Below are positions 23,651 to 34,748 of a stretch of 64,000 nt of DNA, in pieces. The DNA is taken from positions 155,347 through 219,346 of the forward strand of contig NMRB01000099.1 of assembly GCA_002633025.1 (NCBI GenBank). The letters run 5' to 3'. The position numbers and the translations under genes were made by a program. Numbering within the stretch: position 1 is the stretch's first letter; each line of letters begins with the position of its first letter. The notes under the pieces were generated by a model. The model ran no database searches, was not told the DNA's origin, and was given only the letters and a program-made list of their open reading frames with translations. The DNA comes from Notospermus geniculatus. Taxonomy: Eukaryota > Nemertea > Pilidiophora > Heteronemertea > Lineidae.

Positions 23651-24107
23651 CCAAATGTTAACGGACACCGATGACGACACCGACACCGACGACGACACCG
23701 ACTCCGACGCACGCGCCACGACATAATGCCCCCGACTTCCGAAAAGGCCTAGTAAGTTAGCTATGCAACCAGACATGATATCGGCTGTCTGAATAATTGA
23801 ATAATTGGGCATGTCGATAAATGCCTATAAATTTGGTTTTAAATAGTAGATAATGTCGTGAAATTTTTGGAAATTACGCAAAAACTGGACCTCCACCAGG
23901 GCATTTGCTCCAGTATTACAAATGCCAAACAAATTATTCATCACGATCAATGCAACTTTGGCATGTTTGATGACGTGACATTAACCCAAATGAGTTGACA
24001 TACGCCTCTAATCACTGCCTTCCCCAATCAACCTATTGCGAGATTCAGTAATTTTCGAGGAAGTTTGATGAAGCTCTGAAGATGACATGTCATTCGACCT
24101 GTCCAAT
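23651..24107. other. GAC-rich tail and a dispersed 100-bp repeat
   Basis: The segment 23845-23945 (with CACCAGGGCATTTGCT, then ACAAATGCCAAACAAATTAT) recurs in the same orientation at 25236-25336. No gene is seen. Confidence 0.6.
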
Positions 24108-24478
24108 GAGGAACCCGCCGAACTACGCCACGACGTGGCGCTGTCAGTGTAAGACCCGGAAGTCCTTTTTTTAATTTTCTAACAGTATTTCCATTTACTT
24201 CTTGCCCCAAAATAAACCACTCTGGTTCAATTTTGATTAAATTACACTGCCCTATTTCATGTTCAAAGTTCTCCATATATCACTGCTCTGTTTCGCCAGA
24301 AATACATGTACACAGGATGCCAATATTGACAACGTCTTTGGGGAAAATTTGCAAGGAAAATTGTGTAGAAAAATGTACACATGCTTTGACGGCGCGACGT
24401 CAACAGCGAGAAAAGTGACGTCAGTACGTCATTCGGGTCTTATACTTGCTGCGCCATCTGCAGTCATGCGGGTTCCCC
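24108..24478. mobile_element. GRGGAACC element with AT duplication, copy 1
   Basis: The ends GAGGAACCCGC and the complement of GGGGAACCCGC continue into further inverted similarity (GTATAAGACCCG). AT flanks both sides. The same terminal formula is seen at 25490-25685, 35508-35712 and 46768-47203. Confidence 0.75.
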
Positions 24479-24580
24479 ATTGCAGAAGCAGACATTTTAT
24501 GTCATGTGATACGTAGTACGCGGCATGCATTGCAGTACTACCCAAAATGAATTTCATCGTCACATAAAATATCGACATCA

Positions 24581-24689
24581 GGGGCAGTATGTATGAAACA
24601 TCTTAGGTGTAAAATTTCCCTTAAACTATTGTTCCAAACAAAAGATACGGGAAACTTTACACGTAAGATGTTTTATGCATACGGCCCCT
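24581..24689. mobile_element. Short palindromic element
   Basis: GGGGCAGTATGTATGAAACA at the left faces the complement of GGGGCCGTATGCATAAAACA at the right over about 60 bp. Confidence 0.75.
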
Positions 24690-24747
24690 GGCTCATAAAA
24701 CGATATTTGTGTGCAGCGACACGTCGAACCGATACCTTGGACACAAT

Positions 24748-24997
24748 AGGGCCATTTAGACGACAAGCCAAAAAACCACATTCAGATTCGATCCGACTTG
24801 ATCCTATCGACCCGCATCGGGTCTCATTTGCGTTTAGACGAGATTTGAATGTGGTCGTATGTGGTCCAATGTGGATTCGGGACCATTTTAAATGCACATT
24901 GGACCGCATTGGGTAGTGTTTACACGCAAGGGTTTTGAGCCACAATCGGATTCGATCGGATCGCATGTGGATTTTTGCCTGTCGTCTAAACGGCCCT
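24748..24997. mobile_element. Palindromic MITE
   Basis: The left AGGGCCATTTAGACGACA and the complemented right AGGGCCGTTTAGACGACA are followed on both sides by CCACAT and GATCCGA-type blocks. Confidence 0.8.
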
Positions 24998-25489
24998 AAT
25001 ACATGTATAGTGCAGATGTGACAGGAATTAACGTCCTAGGAATGCAAGTCCGCCCAACAATAGCCCGCTATCGTAAGGTTATATTCGAATGGTCATGGTC
25101 TCTAGCCATATATTCTAATCCATCGCAAACAATTATACCACCGACGTGGGTAAATCCGGCGTCGGTATCAGAACAAGCGCAACTATTGAATAAGTGTGCA
25201 TGTAAAAAGATGCATAGGCCTATTATTTTGTTTAAATAGTAGATAATATCATGAAATTATTGGGAACTATGCAAAAAAGGGCTTTCACCAGGGCATTTGC
25301 TTCAGTCGTACAAATGCCAAACAAATTATTCATAAAAACTTTGATATATAGGCGTGGATACCGGCTGTCTGGCCGCCAGATAGGGTGCAGCGGTTTTGAG
25401 AGAGACGACACAGAGAACCATTTTCGGTAAGTCATTTTGCTGTTCTCCGTTCAGAGCTTTTCCGGTTTAACATGGTCGTCATTGTGAAT
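24998..25489. repeat. Dispersed repeats
   Basis: The segment 25005-25115 is repeated in inverted orientation at about 34885-34995 (shared CAATAGCCCGCTAT and GGTCTCTAGCCATATATTCT). The 100-bp repeat at 25236-25336 matches 23845-23945. No gene is seen. Confidence 0.6.
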
Positions 25490-25685
25490 AGGGAACACCG
25501 ATCACGCAGACCACGCGAGAATATACGCGTGGGTTTGAACTGATAGTACACAGATGCCACCTATTATTCATGACGATTCAAGGTGTGATTGGCCGTGCTT
25601 GGTGGACCGCATCTCTCGAACAATGAGCCTCTATAGGTGTCACGTCTGCTCTTATAAGTCATCATGAGACCAAATGGTGCTCCCC
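25490..25685. mobile_element. GRGGAACC element with AT duplication, copy 2
   Basis: This is the inverted relative of the insertion at 35508-35712. Both contain CATGACGATTCAAGGTGTGA on one strand or the other. AT flanks lie at 25488-25489 and 25686-25687. Confidence 0.75.
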
Positions 25686-25826
25686 ATTGAAACCAAAGAC
25701 CATACCATTCTTGTCACCAGTTGAAAGATATAGACATGTTTCGCAGCTGGACGCAATGTTCCCGGAACGCCATCGTACGGCCAATCTGCGAAGCTTCGAA
25801 AGTCAAGGGCGGGACGTCACCATTAA

Positions 25827-26055
25827 GCTAGGAATCCACTATTTTATGCGTTGCGACTTGCTTTGCAACCTGCTACCTGCGATTGAAATCGCAAGGAACT
25901 GATACTGGTCGCCGACCGATTGCCGACTGAAATTGACCACATCTTCGCCATTGGTGGAAATCACGTCTTGTGAGTCCACCACGGCGATCGAGTGCCCAGT
26001 TGCAAAGCAAGTCGCAAAGCAAAATCAGGTTAAAAATAAATGGTGGATTCCTAGC
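25827..26055. mobile_element. MITE with TTAA duplication
   Basis: The ends GCTAGGAATCCAC and their complement, and inner GCGACTTGCTTTGCAAC on both sides, are flanked by TTAA. The right-half sequence also occurs worn at 30878-30925 and 46458-46505. Confidence 0.75.
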
Positions 26056-26767
26056 TTAATTTTTTTTATATATAAGTGCTTTATTTCTACTAATAGTAAT
26101 AGTAGGCGGGATGCAAAAAAAGCAAATTCTTGCTTAACAGATGCACCCCACTAACAAATACAGTAATACATATTCAATATTCAAGATACCCAGAATTTAC
26201 ATACCGATACCTATGTACAAAACAATGGATATTTATGAATCAAGAATAAGACAGTGGGCGATTCCGAAGCCGGCGCCAACACAATGCCCACAGTGCTTTC
26301 GCACTGCAAACACCGCGCCAACACCAACTCCGGAACCACCCAGTGGATCAAAGATGAGAGGACAAAAGGAATATCAATAGTGAATAGAACCGGTGAGATA
26401 GCATGAATGTCTCTCCCACCCGCTCGAGCACTAGCCAAAACGTTTCGTCTGCAAAATGAATCTTTGAATAAGAGTAAAAAGATTTATATTTTCTTCAGGT
26501 GAGAAATTTTCTGAACCATTTAAGTATTCATTTACATTAAAAGGATATTGCCTTGGGAAGCATTCTTGTAAGTTTTCACGAAGGAGTTGTCTTTCCCGTT
26601 GATATTTACTACAGCATTTTCATTGCATTGAAATACAGGGGGTTTCTTAGGAAAGAGAAGCTTCTTCAAATTTGCAGTAAAAATACCAAGAGTTGTAGCC
26701 TCTTTAAGGATTGCTGGTAATGCAAGATCTGTGGCGAGTGCTGAAAGCTGGCACCAGAGGAATCAGT
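26056..26767. other. No gene recognised
   Basis: Short frames only, with no domain and no repeat border. Confidence 0.4.
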
Positions 26768-26887
26768 AGTGAGGTTTCGCAAGCGCCCGGTTAGGTCCTA
26801 CGACGACGTTTATCTATTGTGTGGGTGTACCCAAACAATAGATAAACGTTGTCGTATGGCCTAACCGGGCGCTTGCGAAACCTCGCT
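26768..26887. repeat. Near-perfect 57-bp-arm hairpin
   Basis: The arm with GAGGTTTCGCAAGCGCCCGG and AATAGATAAACG is repeated inverted after a spacer of about 6 bp. The GAGGTTTCGCAA end is shared with the element at 30481-30870, suggesting an internally deleted or fold-back member. Confidence 0.85.
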
Positions 26888-27057
26888 AATGATTCAAATA
26901 TTTTGACACAAATGTGACCCGCACTGGCAAAGCCAGTCGCATGACGCTCAGAAGGTGAGCTGGAACGAACTAAGATGACACCAGAAGAGAACAAATACAT
27001 GTAGATTATTTCAGATTTTATAACAGACCGACAATATTGAAAGTGGCCATCATTTTT

Positions 27058-27209
27058 AGGCCCGGTTGCACCAGTCATACTTGAGGTCGACTTTGTTCTC
27101 AAGCGAACCTTAAAGTCGTTCTCAACCTTAAATTGTAATGGCAAATCACATTACTCAGTTGAGGTCAACCTCGAACGTAACTTTGAGCATAGCTGATGCA
27201 ACCCGTCCT
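27058..27209. mobile_element. MITE with AGGCCCGGTTGCACCAG end
   Basis: The left end AGGCCCGGTTGCACCAGTCA faces the complement of AGGACGGGTTGCATCAGCTA. The same left end opens the repeat at 63699. Confidence 0.7.
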
Positions 27210-27231
27210 TGGTCTCAACCTGCCAAGCTAA

Positions 27232-27807
27232 AGGCCGTGATCCACTGTCCCGATTTTTCGCCGCAGGCGGTCGCAGGCGAACTCACGACCAGGTTACGAC
27301 CTGATCTGCGGTCTCGCCTGGGATCGGACCGTAGCAGTGGATCAGCTACAAGGTTTTCGCCGCAGACTGAACTATGGTCAATTTCATGCCTGCGACCGCC
27401 TCAGGCAGGAACTTAGGCCTTGCGATCGGATCAAACATGTTTGATTTTGTCGTAGGTCGTAAGGACGCCGTCGGTATGCCGGAGCAGATTATCCAATTGA
27501 AACAGGTTATTTAATAACGTAAGGCGCCTTTTATAAGCAGATCGCAGGATGAAAATATTTTCTGATATTTTGAGAGCAGGATATGATCAAGAACCATTCC
27601 TAATATCTTAAGTCTCGTCGTAACTGCGCTGGCGCAATGGATCTACTTTTGAACCTACAACAGTTGGTCTCAGGCCGCCGCAGACTTAATCCTAACTTGA
27701 TCGCAGGCGAACGTACGGCGGCCTGCGACCATGTCGTAGATCGTAAGCTCGCCTGCGGCGGCGACCTAGGCGTATTTTAACTGCGCCGGGACAGTGGATC
27801 CTAGGCT
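27232..27807. mobile_element. MITE with TAA duplication and GATCCACTGTCCCG ends
   Basis: The termini AGGCCGTGATCCACTGTCCC and the complement of AGCCTAGGATCCACTGTCCC carry TAA on both sides (27229-27231, 27808-27810). The inside is rich in CGCAGGCG blocks and may contain a second nested copy. Confidence 0.85.
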
Positions 27808-27914
27808 TAAGAGCGATATGCGACTGGTTTTGCCGGAGCCGGTGTAGCGTAAGCGAGTGTACCCGTTATTGTGTGACCGGAGGCCATTCATTTACAGTTT
27901 GGCGCTATAAACGA

Positions 27915-28768
27915 GCGCCCGTCGGGCAAATCCCCTACAAAACCAAGACTTCTCAACTTAAATATTAACCCTTTGTGTGACACCCTATCAAATGCTTTAG
28001 AAACATCAAAAAATGTACACACAACTTCTTTCCCCAGGTCTAATTCCTATATAATCATATGATAAACCTCAAGCAATTGCGTTACGGTAGAATGTCCCGG
28101 CAGAAAACCGGATTGGAAGGGTGATATTTTAAATCGAACATGATTATACATACCTTTAGACATAATTTTTTCAAATACTTTACTAATAATTGGCAAAATA
28201 GACACCGGTCTATAATTTGAACATTCACTGGGATCACCTTTTTTAAATAATGGAATAATGTTCGCCCTCTTCCAATCCTGTGGAAAAGTTCTTTGTTCTA
28301 AACAAAGCCTAAAAAGTTTACCGAAAATAGGGGCTAAAAAACCGGCATTGTTGATAAGGAAAAGTGGACTAATCCCATCGAAACCATATGCTTTTTTTGG
28401 ATTGAGTTTTTTTATATGTTGAAGCACATCACCATCTAAAATTTCAAATGAATGAACTAAGTCATTGGGCAGCAAGTTCGGAGGATTGGGTAAGTTCATA
28501 CCACTATCGTCTACAGTAGATATTCTTGCAAAGTAAGAATTGAGCAAATTAGCCTTATCAACATCATCAAAAACCAAGATTCCGTTTGAGTTTTTTAAAC
28601 AAGGTATGTGTTTGGAAAACATTACATTACTGACCAACTTCCACCAGTCCTTATCAGAGGCATCTCCAGTATTGACATTTCCCATCATTTCATTTTGATA
28701 GTTTCGCTTATCACTTCTAATCATATTTACAACTCGATTCCTTTGTAACCTAAAGTTCACAAAATCCT
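27915..28768 (-). pseudogene. Non-LTR retrotransposon reverse transcriptase fragment
   Basis: The minus-strand frame from 28760 contains the early RT blocks: NPKKAYGFDGISP, WKRANIIPLFKKGDP, NYRPVSILPIISKVFEKIM and SPFQSGFLPGHSTVTQLL. After an in-frame TAG (about 28045) the same frame continues with the motif A region FFDVSKAFDRVSHKGL and then loses similarity near 27915. The YADD box and the C terminus are missing, and the 5' side is cut by a TIR element at 28772. NYRP...SK with FDVSKAFD fits the Jockey/CR1/Rex group. It is a dead, both-side truncated LINE. Confidence 0.88.
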
Positions 28769-28949
28769 AGCTTAATGCTGAACTGCACGAACAAAAAGCC
28801 CTCATGCGACGACCAAGTGAACTGCAAACGCCCTGCAAACACCTCAAACGAAGGCTCAGAACATGATAGACCCCACCACGCCACTTTATTTGCCTTCAGG
28901 CAACAGAGTTGATACTCAGTACCTCTTACACCATTCAAAGAAAAAAAAT

Positions 28950-29035
28950 GTAGTCATTTAGACGGGATTCGAACCGTCGACCTTCTGATTTGTAATCCAC
29001 CACCCTATCCACTCGGCCAACGAGCCAGCTGACTG
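28950..29035 (-). ncRNA. tRNA-like module with Pol III boxes and T-tract
   Basis: On the minus strand there is a perfect A box TTGGCCGAGTGG (29009-29020), a perfect B box GGTTCGAATCCC (28964-28975), a T-arm-like GACGG/CCGTC stem with an 8-nt loop, an anticodon-loop-like TTACAAA, and a T run starting at 28948. The acceptor and anticodon stems do not pair well, so this is a tRNA-derived relic or SINE head rather than a working tRNA. Confidence 0.6.
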
Positions 29036-29122
29036 GGACATGATTTCTGTTTGTCATAGACGTAGGCCATCGACGTGCGTAATAATACTACGAATAAGAG
29101 AAAACATGGAAAGCCTACCGAC

Positions 29123-29205
29123 AGGTTCAGTGGCGGAATAGGGAAGACGGTGGAATAGAGATAACAGGGCGCCGGTTCGATTCCCAGCAGGGTCCAATTT
29201 TTTTC
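29123..29205 (+). ncRNA. tRNA-like module with Pol III boxes and T-tract
   Basis: The plus strand has A box TGGCGGAATAGG (29131-29142), B box GGTTCGATTCC (29173-29183) and a T7 run at 29198-29204. It points away from the neighbouring module at 28950-29035. The cloverleaf is degenerate. It is probably a tRNA pseudogene or a SINE promoter. Confidence 0.5.
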
Positions 29206-29491
29206 GTTCAAAAAGTGTTCAGCAGGAGCTCACCCGAGGATGTTGACACCTCGACAGCTCGAAGACAAATAAGGTGGCGCCCTCCTGGCGTCGTGGGGTC
29301 TATCATGTTCTGAGCCTTCGTTTGATGTGTTTTCAGGGCGTTTGCAATTCTCTTGCTCGTCGCATGAGGGCTTTTTGTTCGTGGAGTTCAGCTTTAAGGT
29401 GGAAGGACGGTTACCAGTTACCGATCGGAAGAGTGACCACAGCGTTGTGCCACACAGCGAAGAAAGCTGCAGTTGCTTTTCTTACAGAACA

Positions 29492-29637
29492 ATGAAGTCC
29501 TTCAGCGCCGTCTGCCTGACAGTCCTTGTTGGCATGGCAACTTCATGTTGTTTACCAGATCAAGGATCGTTTGATTTTGCTGTCCATTCGAATTCCACAT
29601 TGAGGGGAAAATCTTATAGCCTTTTTCTAAGTGGAAG
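29492..29637 (+). CDS. EPDR locus 1 exon 1 (signal peptide)
   Basis: The ATG opens a hydrophobic leader (AVCLTVLVGMATS) followed by CCLPDQ. The exon ends GGAAG|GTAAGA after 48 codons plus 2 nt. It is nearly identical to 45206-45351. Confidence 0.82.
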
Positions 29638-29821
29638 GTAAGAAAACCATTATAAATCTGACAGTTCCTGGTCTATCGGCTTAGCCTGGGTTAAAATAAC
29701 AAATAATTATAGGCTTAAACTGTAACAACGATGTTAGGAAATTCCGAGCAAATCAGGCCTAAACAATACATACATGTAGCAATTCACAGTTCTTTGTGAG
29801 TATGAGCACTTATCACTGTAA

Positions 29822-30413
29822 AGCCTTGTTCACACTGCAGGCGCGGTGCGATTCGCGCCTGATTGTTTGCACTGTTTGGCGGTTGGTCCATTCACGCGAT
29901 TTTCGAGCGGCAGACGCTCGATAGCATTGTTTTTTTCCGCCGCGTTGGTCGTGGACAAAGGATGCGACATCGCGCAGCACGAAAATCGCGTGAATGGATT
30001 CTTAGCCTTAAGCCTATAGCTGTTCACACTTGCGGTGCGACGCGAAGGCTGTAATCCTTTGTTCAGACCGCGCCGCGTCGCACCGCGCCTGCTGTGTGAA
30101 CTAGGCTTTAGCCAATAGCTGTTCCCACTTGCAGTGCGACGCGATGCGGTGAGAAGCGGTAGGACGCGACGAGCGATTTCCACCGCCCCTGATCGCTCCT
30201 GCAGTGTTTTTCCGCGTCGAATCACCTGCCGCGTGAGTATACCGGCATGTCTTGCACAATTTGAATGACATGAATGATGTCATGAATGATGTCATTTCCG
30301 CTACATGACCACCGCAAGCAACCGCGTCGCGCCGCACCGCGCTATGTCAAAACTGACACCGCTTGGCGATTTTTTTCAACGCATCGCACCGCGCCGCCAG
30401 TGTGAACGAGGCT
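29822..30413. mobile_element. Nested MITEs with GTTCACAC ends in EPDR intron 1
   Basis: The outer ends AGCCTTGTTCACACTGCAGG and the complement of AGCCTCGTTCACACTGGCGG are flanked by TAA on the left. Inside are inverted GCGGTGCGACGCG blocks of an inner element ending CTGTGTGAACTAGGCT|TTA. A further insert of about 126 bp with TCCATTCACGCGATTTTCG ends (about 29878-30003) is absent from the copy at 45536-45993. Confidence 0.8.
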
Positions 30414-30480
30414 AAACATGTTTTTACGCGTTTCGTTTTTTACATTCGAAAGTTTAAGAAATCGTTAAAGATGACACTAA

Positions 30481-30870
30481 TAGTGAGTTTTCGCAAACCT
30501 TATGAAATACGAAGTACGAAATTCAACTTCATTTCCATGATCTAATGTATTTCAGGAGATGGTTGGTACCATAAAATACCCCTGCTGCCAGAGCGTCTTT
30601 TAGCATATCATGTAAGACCGAGAGAGTTTTGGTGCGCCTAGAATTTTTAAATTTCCACTTCGTAGCTACGAAGTGGAAACGAAAGATAAATTTCCATAAG
30701 TGCAATATACACCGCAACTCTAACGATCTTGTGTCATGCGCTAAACGACGCTAATGCACCAGGCGATAATTCTGGTACCAACCATATCCTGAAATACATT
30801 ACGTCATGGAAATGAAGTGCAATTTCGTATTTCGTACTTAGTATTTCGTCAGATTTGCGAAACCTCACTA
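30481..30870. mobile_element. MITE with CTAA flanks in EPDR intron 1
   Basis: Inverted arms of about 110 bp start TAGTGAGTTTTCGCAAA. CTAA lies on both sides. A central CTTCGTAGCTACGAAG palindrome is present. It is also present at 46061-46448, so it predates the duplication. Confidence 0.85.
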
Positions 30871-30976
30871 CTAACGCAAAGCAAAATAAGGTTGAAAATG
30901 GCAGGTGGATTCCCCGCTTAAAACTTTAATACTACGTTTCGTTCATCTATTATAGTAAGTTCTATTTTCATTTCAG

Positions 30977-31058
30977 CGGATATTTTGACTTCCCAAAGCA
31001 ACAGTTTTCCCTGTATTTCTCTCAATTTAAGGGGAAAAAATTAATAGACTTTAGGAAG
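30977..31058 (+). CDS. EPDR locus 1 exon 2
   Basis: TTTCATTTCAG precedes the exon and AAG|GTAGGC ends it: 82 nt, completing Ser49 and adding 27 codons (GYFDFPKQQFSLYFSQFKG...). The length to the next cysteine fits EPDRs if this donor is used. Reading on to a weaker donor at 31187 is open in the duplicate but frameshifted here. Confidence 0.72.
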
Positions 31059-31195
31059 GTAGGCAGCATTAATCTGATCAGTTCTTTAGCCGTGCTGAAA
31101 AAGTCTTCACAAATTCTGTCTTGAGTATTAAGATTGAAGACCCGTATGTTTCCATATTCTCCCAATCGAACTTCATGCTATTGACTGTAATTACT

Positions 31196-31630
31196 GTTCA
31201 TTCCACATCCCAGTGGCGCGAGGTTTATGGCCGATATCTCCGCAACTGCTGGGTCAAATTTGCAATACCATACATTAATCGATTTGTCTTTTTTGCCGCT
31301 ACAGGCATCATCGACATCGCTGTCATTTTCCCTAAAAACGTGACAGAAAAAAAGTTCTTTCACCAGTCACTGTTTGTGTTTACGGCCGAAATGGCGGCCA
31401 TTTTGAAATGACGCAATGCATCGCGCACGTGTAAACTGCACTGAACACCATGGCGAAATGAAATGGTTTTGAGAAAGGGATCCGTTATGCCTGCCTTACG
31501 CGAAAAATGAAGATAGCAGAAAGATACCGACAAGAAAGACAAGTCAATTGATGTATGGTATGTCGAACTTGACCCAGCAGTTGCGGAGATATCGGCCATA
31601 AACCTCGCGCCACTCGGATGTGGAATGAAT
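31196..31630. mobile_element. TIR element in EPDR intron 2
   Basis: Arms of about 95 bp share ATTCATTCCACATC and GGTTTATGGCCGATATCTCC in inverted orientation. ATTA is present on both sides. It is absent from the duplicate, where a different element (46768-47203) sits at the same spot. Confidence 0.8.
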
Positions 31631-32153
31631 ATTAGGTGGATAGTCCACGTCCTTGTGGCGTTCTGTGGAAACATCGTGTTAGAGCAAATCTGAACCCAGG
31701 TTTAGGACCATTGGGTACCCAGCTTTCAGAAAAGTCGTGTTGTCAAAAAAATCCATTCCCGGCCACACCCGGTAGGGCGTTTTGAATATTAGGGAACTGA
31801 CTTTATCATTGGACGCCGATGGACGCAACAACTGAGCTTTTGTGAGGAAAATGGGTGAGGATGTAGGCCTACAGCTAACTTTTGAACGGTTGGATTTGCT
31901 CCCCATAAATGTGTTATCAACAGATAGAAACATGGTGCCTCGGAATCAGATAGGCATATTCCTAATTGCTTTCAGTTGTTAAGTACATCATGTAATAAGA
32001 GATGACGTTTTTTGAAATAAATTAAAAACAAAATGGGTAAAAACATAGAAAGTCATTTCCCAATTACGTCGCTGCTTATGAACTCCGAAGAATAGGCCTA
32101 TTTGATTCCGAGGCACCGTGCATCATTTGAATATTGATCATTCTCTTCTTCAG

Positions 32154-32256
32154 AAAAAAATGTATGCAACAGTGCTCTACGGGTTCTCATCTGGCGAGGT
32201 TTGCTTTGCATCTCCACTCACTGGAGAGTTCGGAAAGGCATGGCAGTGTATTCTAG
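32154..32256 (+). CDS. EPDR locus 1 exon 3
   Basis: CTTCTTCAG precedes the exon and CTAG|GTAGAT ends it. Its 34 codons plus 1 nt read KKMYATVLYGFSSGEVCFAS, then PLTGEFGKAWQCIL. The pattern of an aromatic strand, G-x-x-C, PL-x-G-x-F and CI matches the middle of invertebrate EPDRs. The phase fits exons 2 and 4 exactly. Confidence 0.7.
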
Positions 32257-32364
32257 GTAGATATACACTCGATTCATTATTGGGGGCCTTCTATATCGTA
32301 ACTTTCTTTCTCAGAGGTCACAGGACTGGGGCCTATTTCAGAAACGCCCAAGCCACTTCATTAA

Positions 32365-33280
32365 AGCTGAACTGCATGAACAAAAACACCACAGCGCCGC
32401 AGTATGGTGGTCTACAGAAGTGCAAACGCCCTTCGAAGTACCTCCAGAACATGATACACTACCGGCTTGATTAGCGGCGCCACTGTATTCAATCTTAGGC
32501 TTTCAATCGAGACACATCGAGGGATAGCGTCCAAGTGACAGAGCCTGATAGACTGGTATAGATCAGTACGGAACCTGACTATGGGGTTGGTCAGGGTTTT
32601 TTAGTGCTTGCGCCCTGTTGAAATATATGGTAAAATGACAAAAACTACGGCATCAACAAATAATAAACCACTCGTCTGGCTTTCACAAACTCCATTTGGT
32701 ATCATTACAAACATGTTGCGTATGAATCTTATTTTATTTCTTTTGCCATAGTCTAGTTATTTGAATATATTTTTGCAGAAGCGCATTGTACGTGATATGA
32801 GCAACAACACATACATAACTCGCGTGATGTGTATGTATTTGTAGAAAGAATATTTAAATGATTACAATAATTATGGTCAAAGAAATAAAATAAGAATCAT
32901 ACTCAACGTGTATGTAATGATACCTAATGAGTTGATGAACGTCAGATGAGTGTTGTATTGTTTTTGAATGCATAAATGTTGCTTGAACTATACCATAAAT
33001 GATTACTATAAAATGGTGACCGACTTTCTACTCTGGTTCGGACAGAAGCTAATTAGCTTTTAGATCTGGAGACGTCATTGGACGCCATATCTCGATGTTG
33101 CTCCATTGACAGACCCAGGGTGAATACAGTGGCGCCGCCAAATAGGCTGGTAGGTCTATCATGTTCTGGAGGTACTTTGAAAGTGTCTTATGGTCGTTTC
33201 TATTTCTCTTGACCACCACCGTGGCGTGGTGGTCTTTTTTCAAAGCTGGAATCTCCTGTTTTTGTTCATGCAGTTCAGCT
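32365..33280. mobile_element. TIR element with TTAA duplication in EPDR intron 3
   Basis: The termini AGCTGAACTGCATGAACAAA and their complement with TTAA flanks (32361-32364, 33281-33284) belong to the same family as 28776-29393. The outer 180 bp are inverted copies. The centre shows no gene. Confidence 0.8.
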
Positions 33281-33614
33281 TTAACTGACTATGTGCTCTG
33301 TTGAATAAAAGGTGGATTTTATTCTCTTCCAGTATGCATTGCCAATACTGTTAAAAGTCAGTAAACTAGTGTTTATGAAACAGACCCGCCCTGCTGGTCT
33401 ACATGTACATGTATATTGGGAGGCTCAGTCTACATGTATATTGTGCCCTATTGGGTTTTATGAATCAAACGCAATTTATTAAATAAATAGCCCTTTGGCA
33501 TCGTCTTTTCTATCTCAGAATATGGTTTCGTCCTCACCTCTCTTAATTTACTTATCATGATTACTACCCAAGCAACGCCGTATTTTTTTCAAATGAAATC
33601 AGATACATGTACTA

Positions 33615-34190
33615 GCTGCGCTTCCATTACAGCTTTTAGATCCGGTCTTAATAGTACCGCGTCTAAAATAAGACCGGATATTTCACGGCTTGCACTTCCA
33701 CTACTGGAGTTGAGGGTAGTAAGTTCGGCTACAGATGGCGATACGTGGAGTGAAAGGCGCGTATTGTTCTGGTACTTTCGAGCATGCGCAATGTCGCAAG
33801 CGATTTTAAGCCACCTGTAGTCGATCATAAAACTACAAATAGATCCGGACTTATTGCCATTCCACTAGAGAAACACCATTGTTAGATTCGGATTATAATC
33901 GGCTATGCTATCCGAGCTTAATAGACCCGCCCTTAATAGAACAGGTGTGAAGGGAAAGAATGTCCTAGGAAAAACTGTCCGGGGAACAAAAGATCCTATT
34001 GTTACATTCTAATCTCTGACAATTGGTTTCTATACGCATGCCGCTTATTCCGTCATTCAACAATAGAAGTGGACACTTTTTACAGGGGGACACTTTTTAC
34101 TGCTACACCGGACTTATTAAACACGGAAATTCTGTAATGGAAGCAGAATAAGAACGGACAAATACCGGCTTTTTGTAGTGGAAGTGCAGC
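33615..34190. mobile_element. TIR element with TACTA flanks in EPDR intron 3
   Basis: GCTGCGCTTCCATTACAG faces the complement of GCTGCACTTCCACTACA. The 5-bp direct repeat TACTA lies on both sides. Internal GATCCGGTCTTA-type blocks are also inverted. Confidence 0.75.
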
Positions 34191-34613
34191 TACTATCCTC
34201 TCAACTCAATTTCCCGCGACAGGGTTTCCTCCAGGGAAAAAATGATCTCAAATCATCTCAAATCCATGCAGTGGAACCCCCCCCCCCCTCCCATTGTCTG
34301 AAATGCTGCGCAAACAGGTTCAGTTCGCATTTTGAACATGAATTTGAGTATGTTATTTGGGGGGGGGGGGCGGGGCTGAGCGAGTCTGGTGGCGGTGATT
34401 CCCGGCAACGCACAATGTGAAGTCATTTTAGCGGGTAACACCCTTGACCGGTCAGCATCAGATGTGCATGCGAGTTTGCGAATTGCCGACTTACACGTGA
34501 CGTGCGTGGTGTTATCCAATGGCATTTGAGAATACGGTGTGGCTGTGATTCACCCATTAACTACATGTACGCCTTGATAAAGCGCTAATAAATCTTTGTC
34601 CGTTTCTCTCCAG

Positions 34614-34748
34614 ATAATGACGAGATTTTTCTTGAGGTGGAGGGCAACTACCTCCTCAACATCTCCACAGTGGCTTATGGAGCAGTCACGATGAAGCAGG
34701 GCACCTGTTTCCCGACCAGCGCAGACGTGGAATACGTTCACCCATATT
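34614..34748 (+). CDS. EPDR locus 1 exon 4
   Basis: TTTCTCTCCAG precedes the exon and CATATT|GTAAGC ends it (135 nt). It reads NDEIFLEVEGNYLLNIST, then VAYGAVTMKQGTCFPTSA. C-x-P-x-S is a conserved ependymin feature near the third cysteine. Confidence 0.75.

Larger units (their letters stand above)
28776..29393. mobile_element. TIR element with TTAA duplication carrying two tRNA-like modules
   Basis: Inverted arms of about 120 bp (GCTGAACTGCACGAACAAAA, then GCTCAGAACATGATAGACCC) are flanked by TTAA at 28772-28775 and 29394-29397. The same terminal family builds the element at 32365-33280. Its right arm lies about 100 bp upstream of EPDR exon 1 and is the only part included in the duplicate at 44998-45110. 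Confidence 0.85.
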
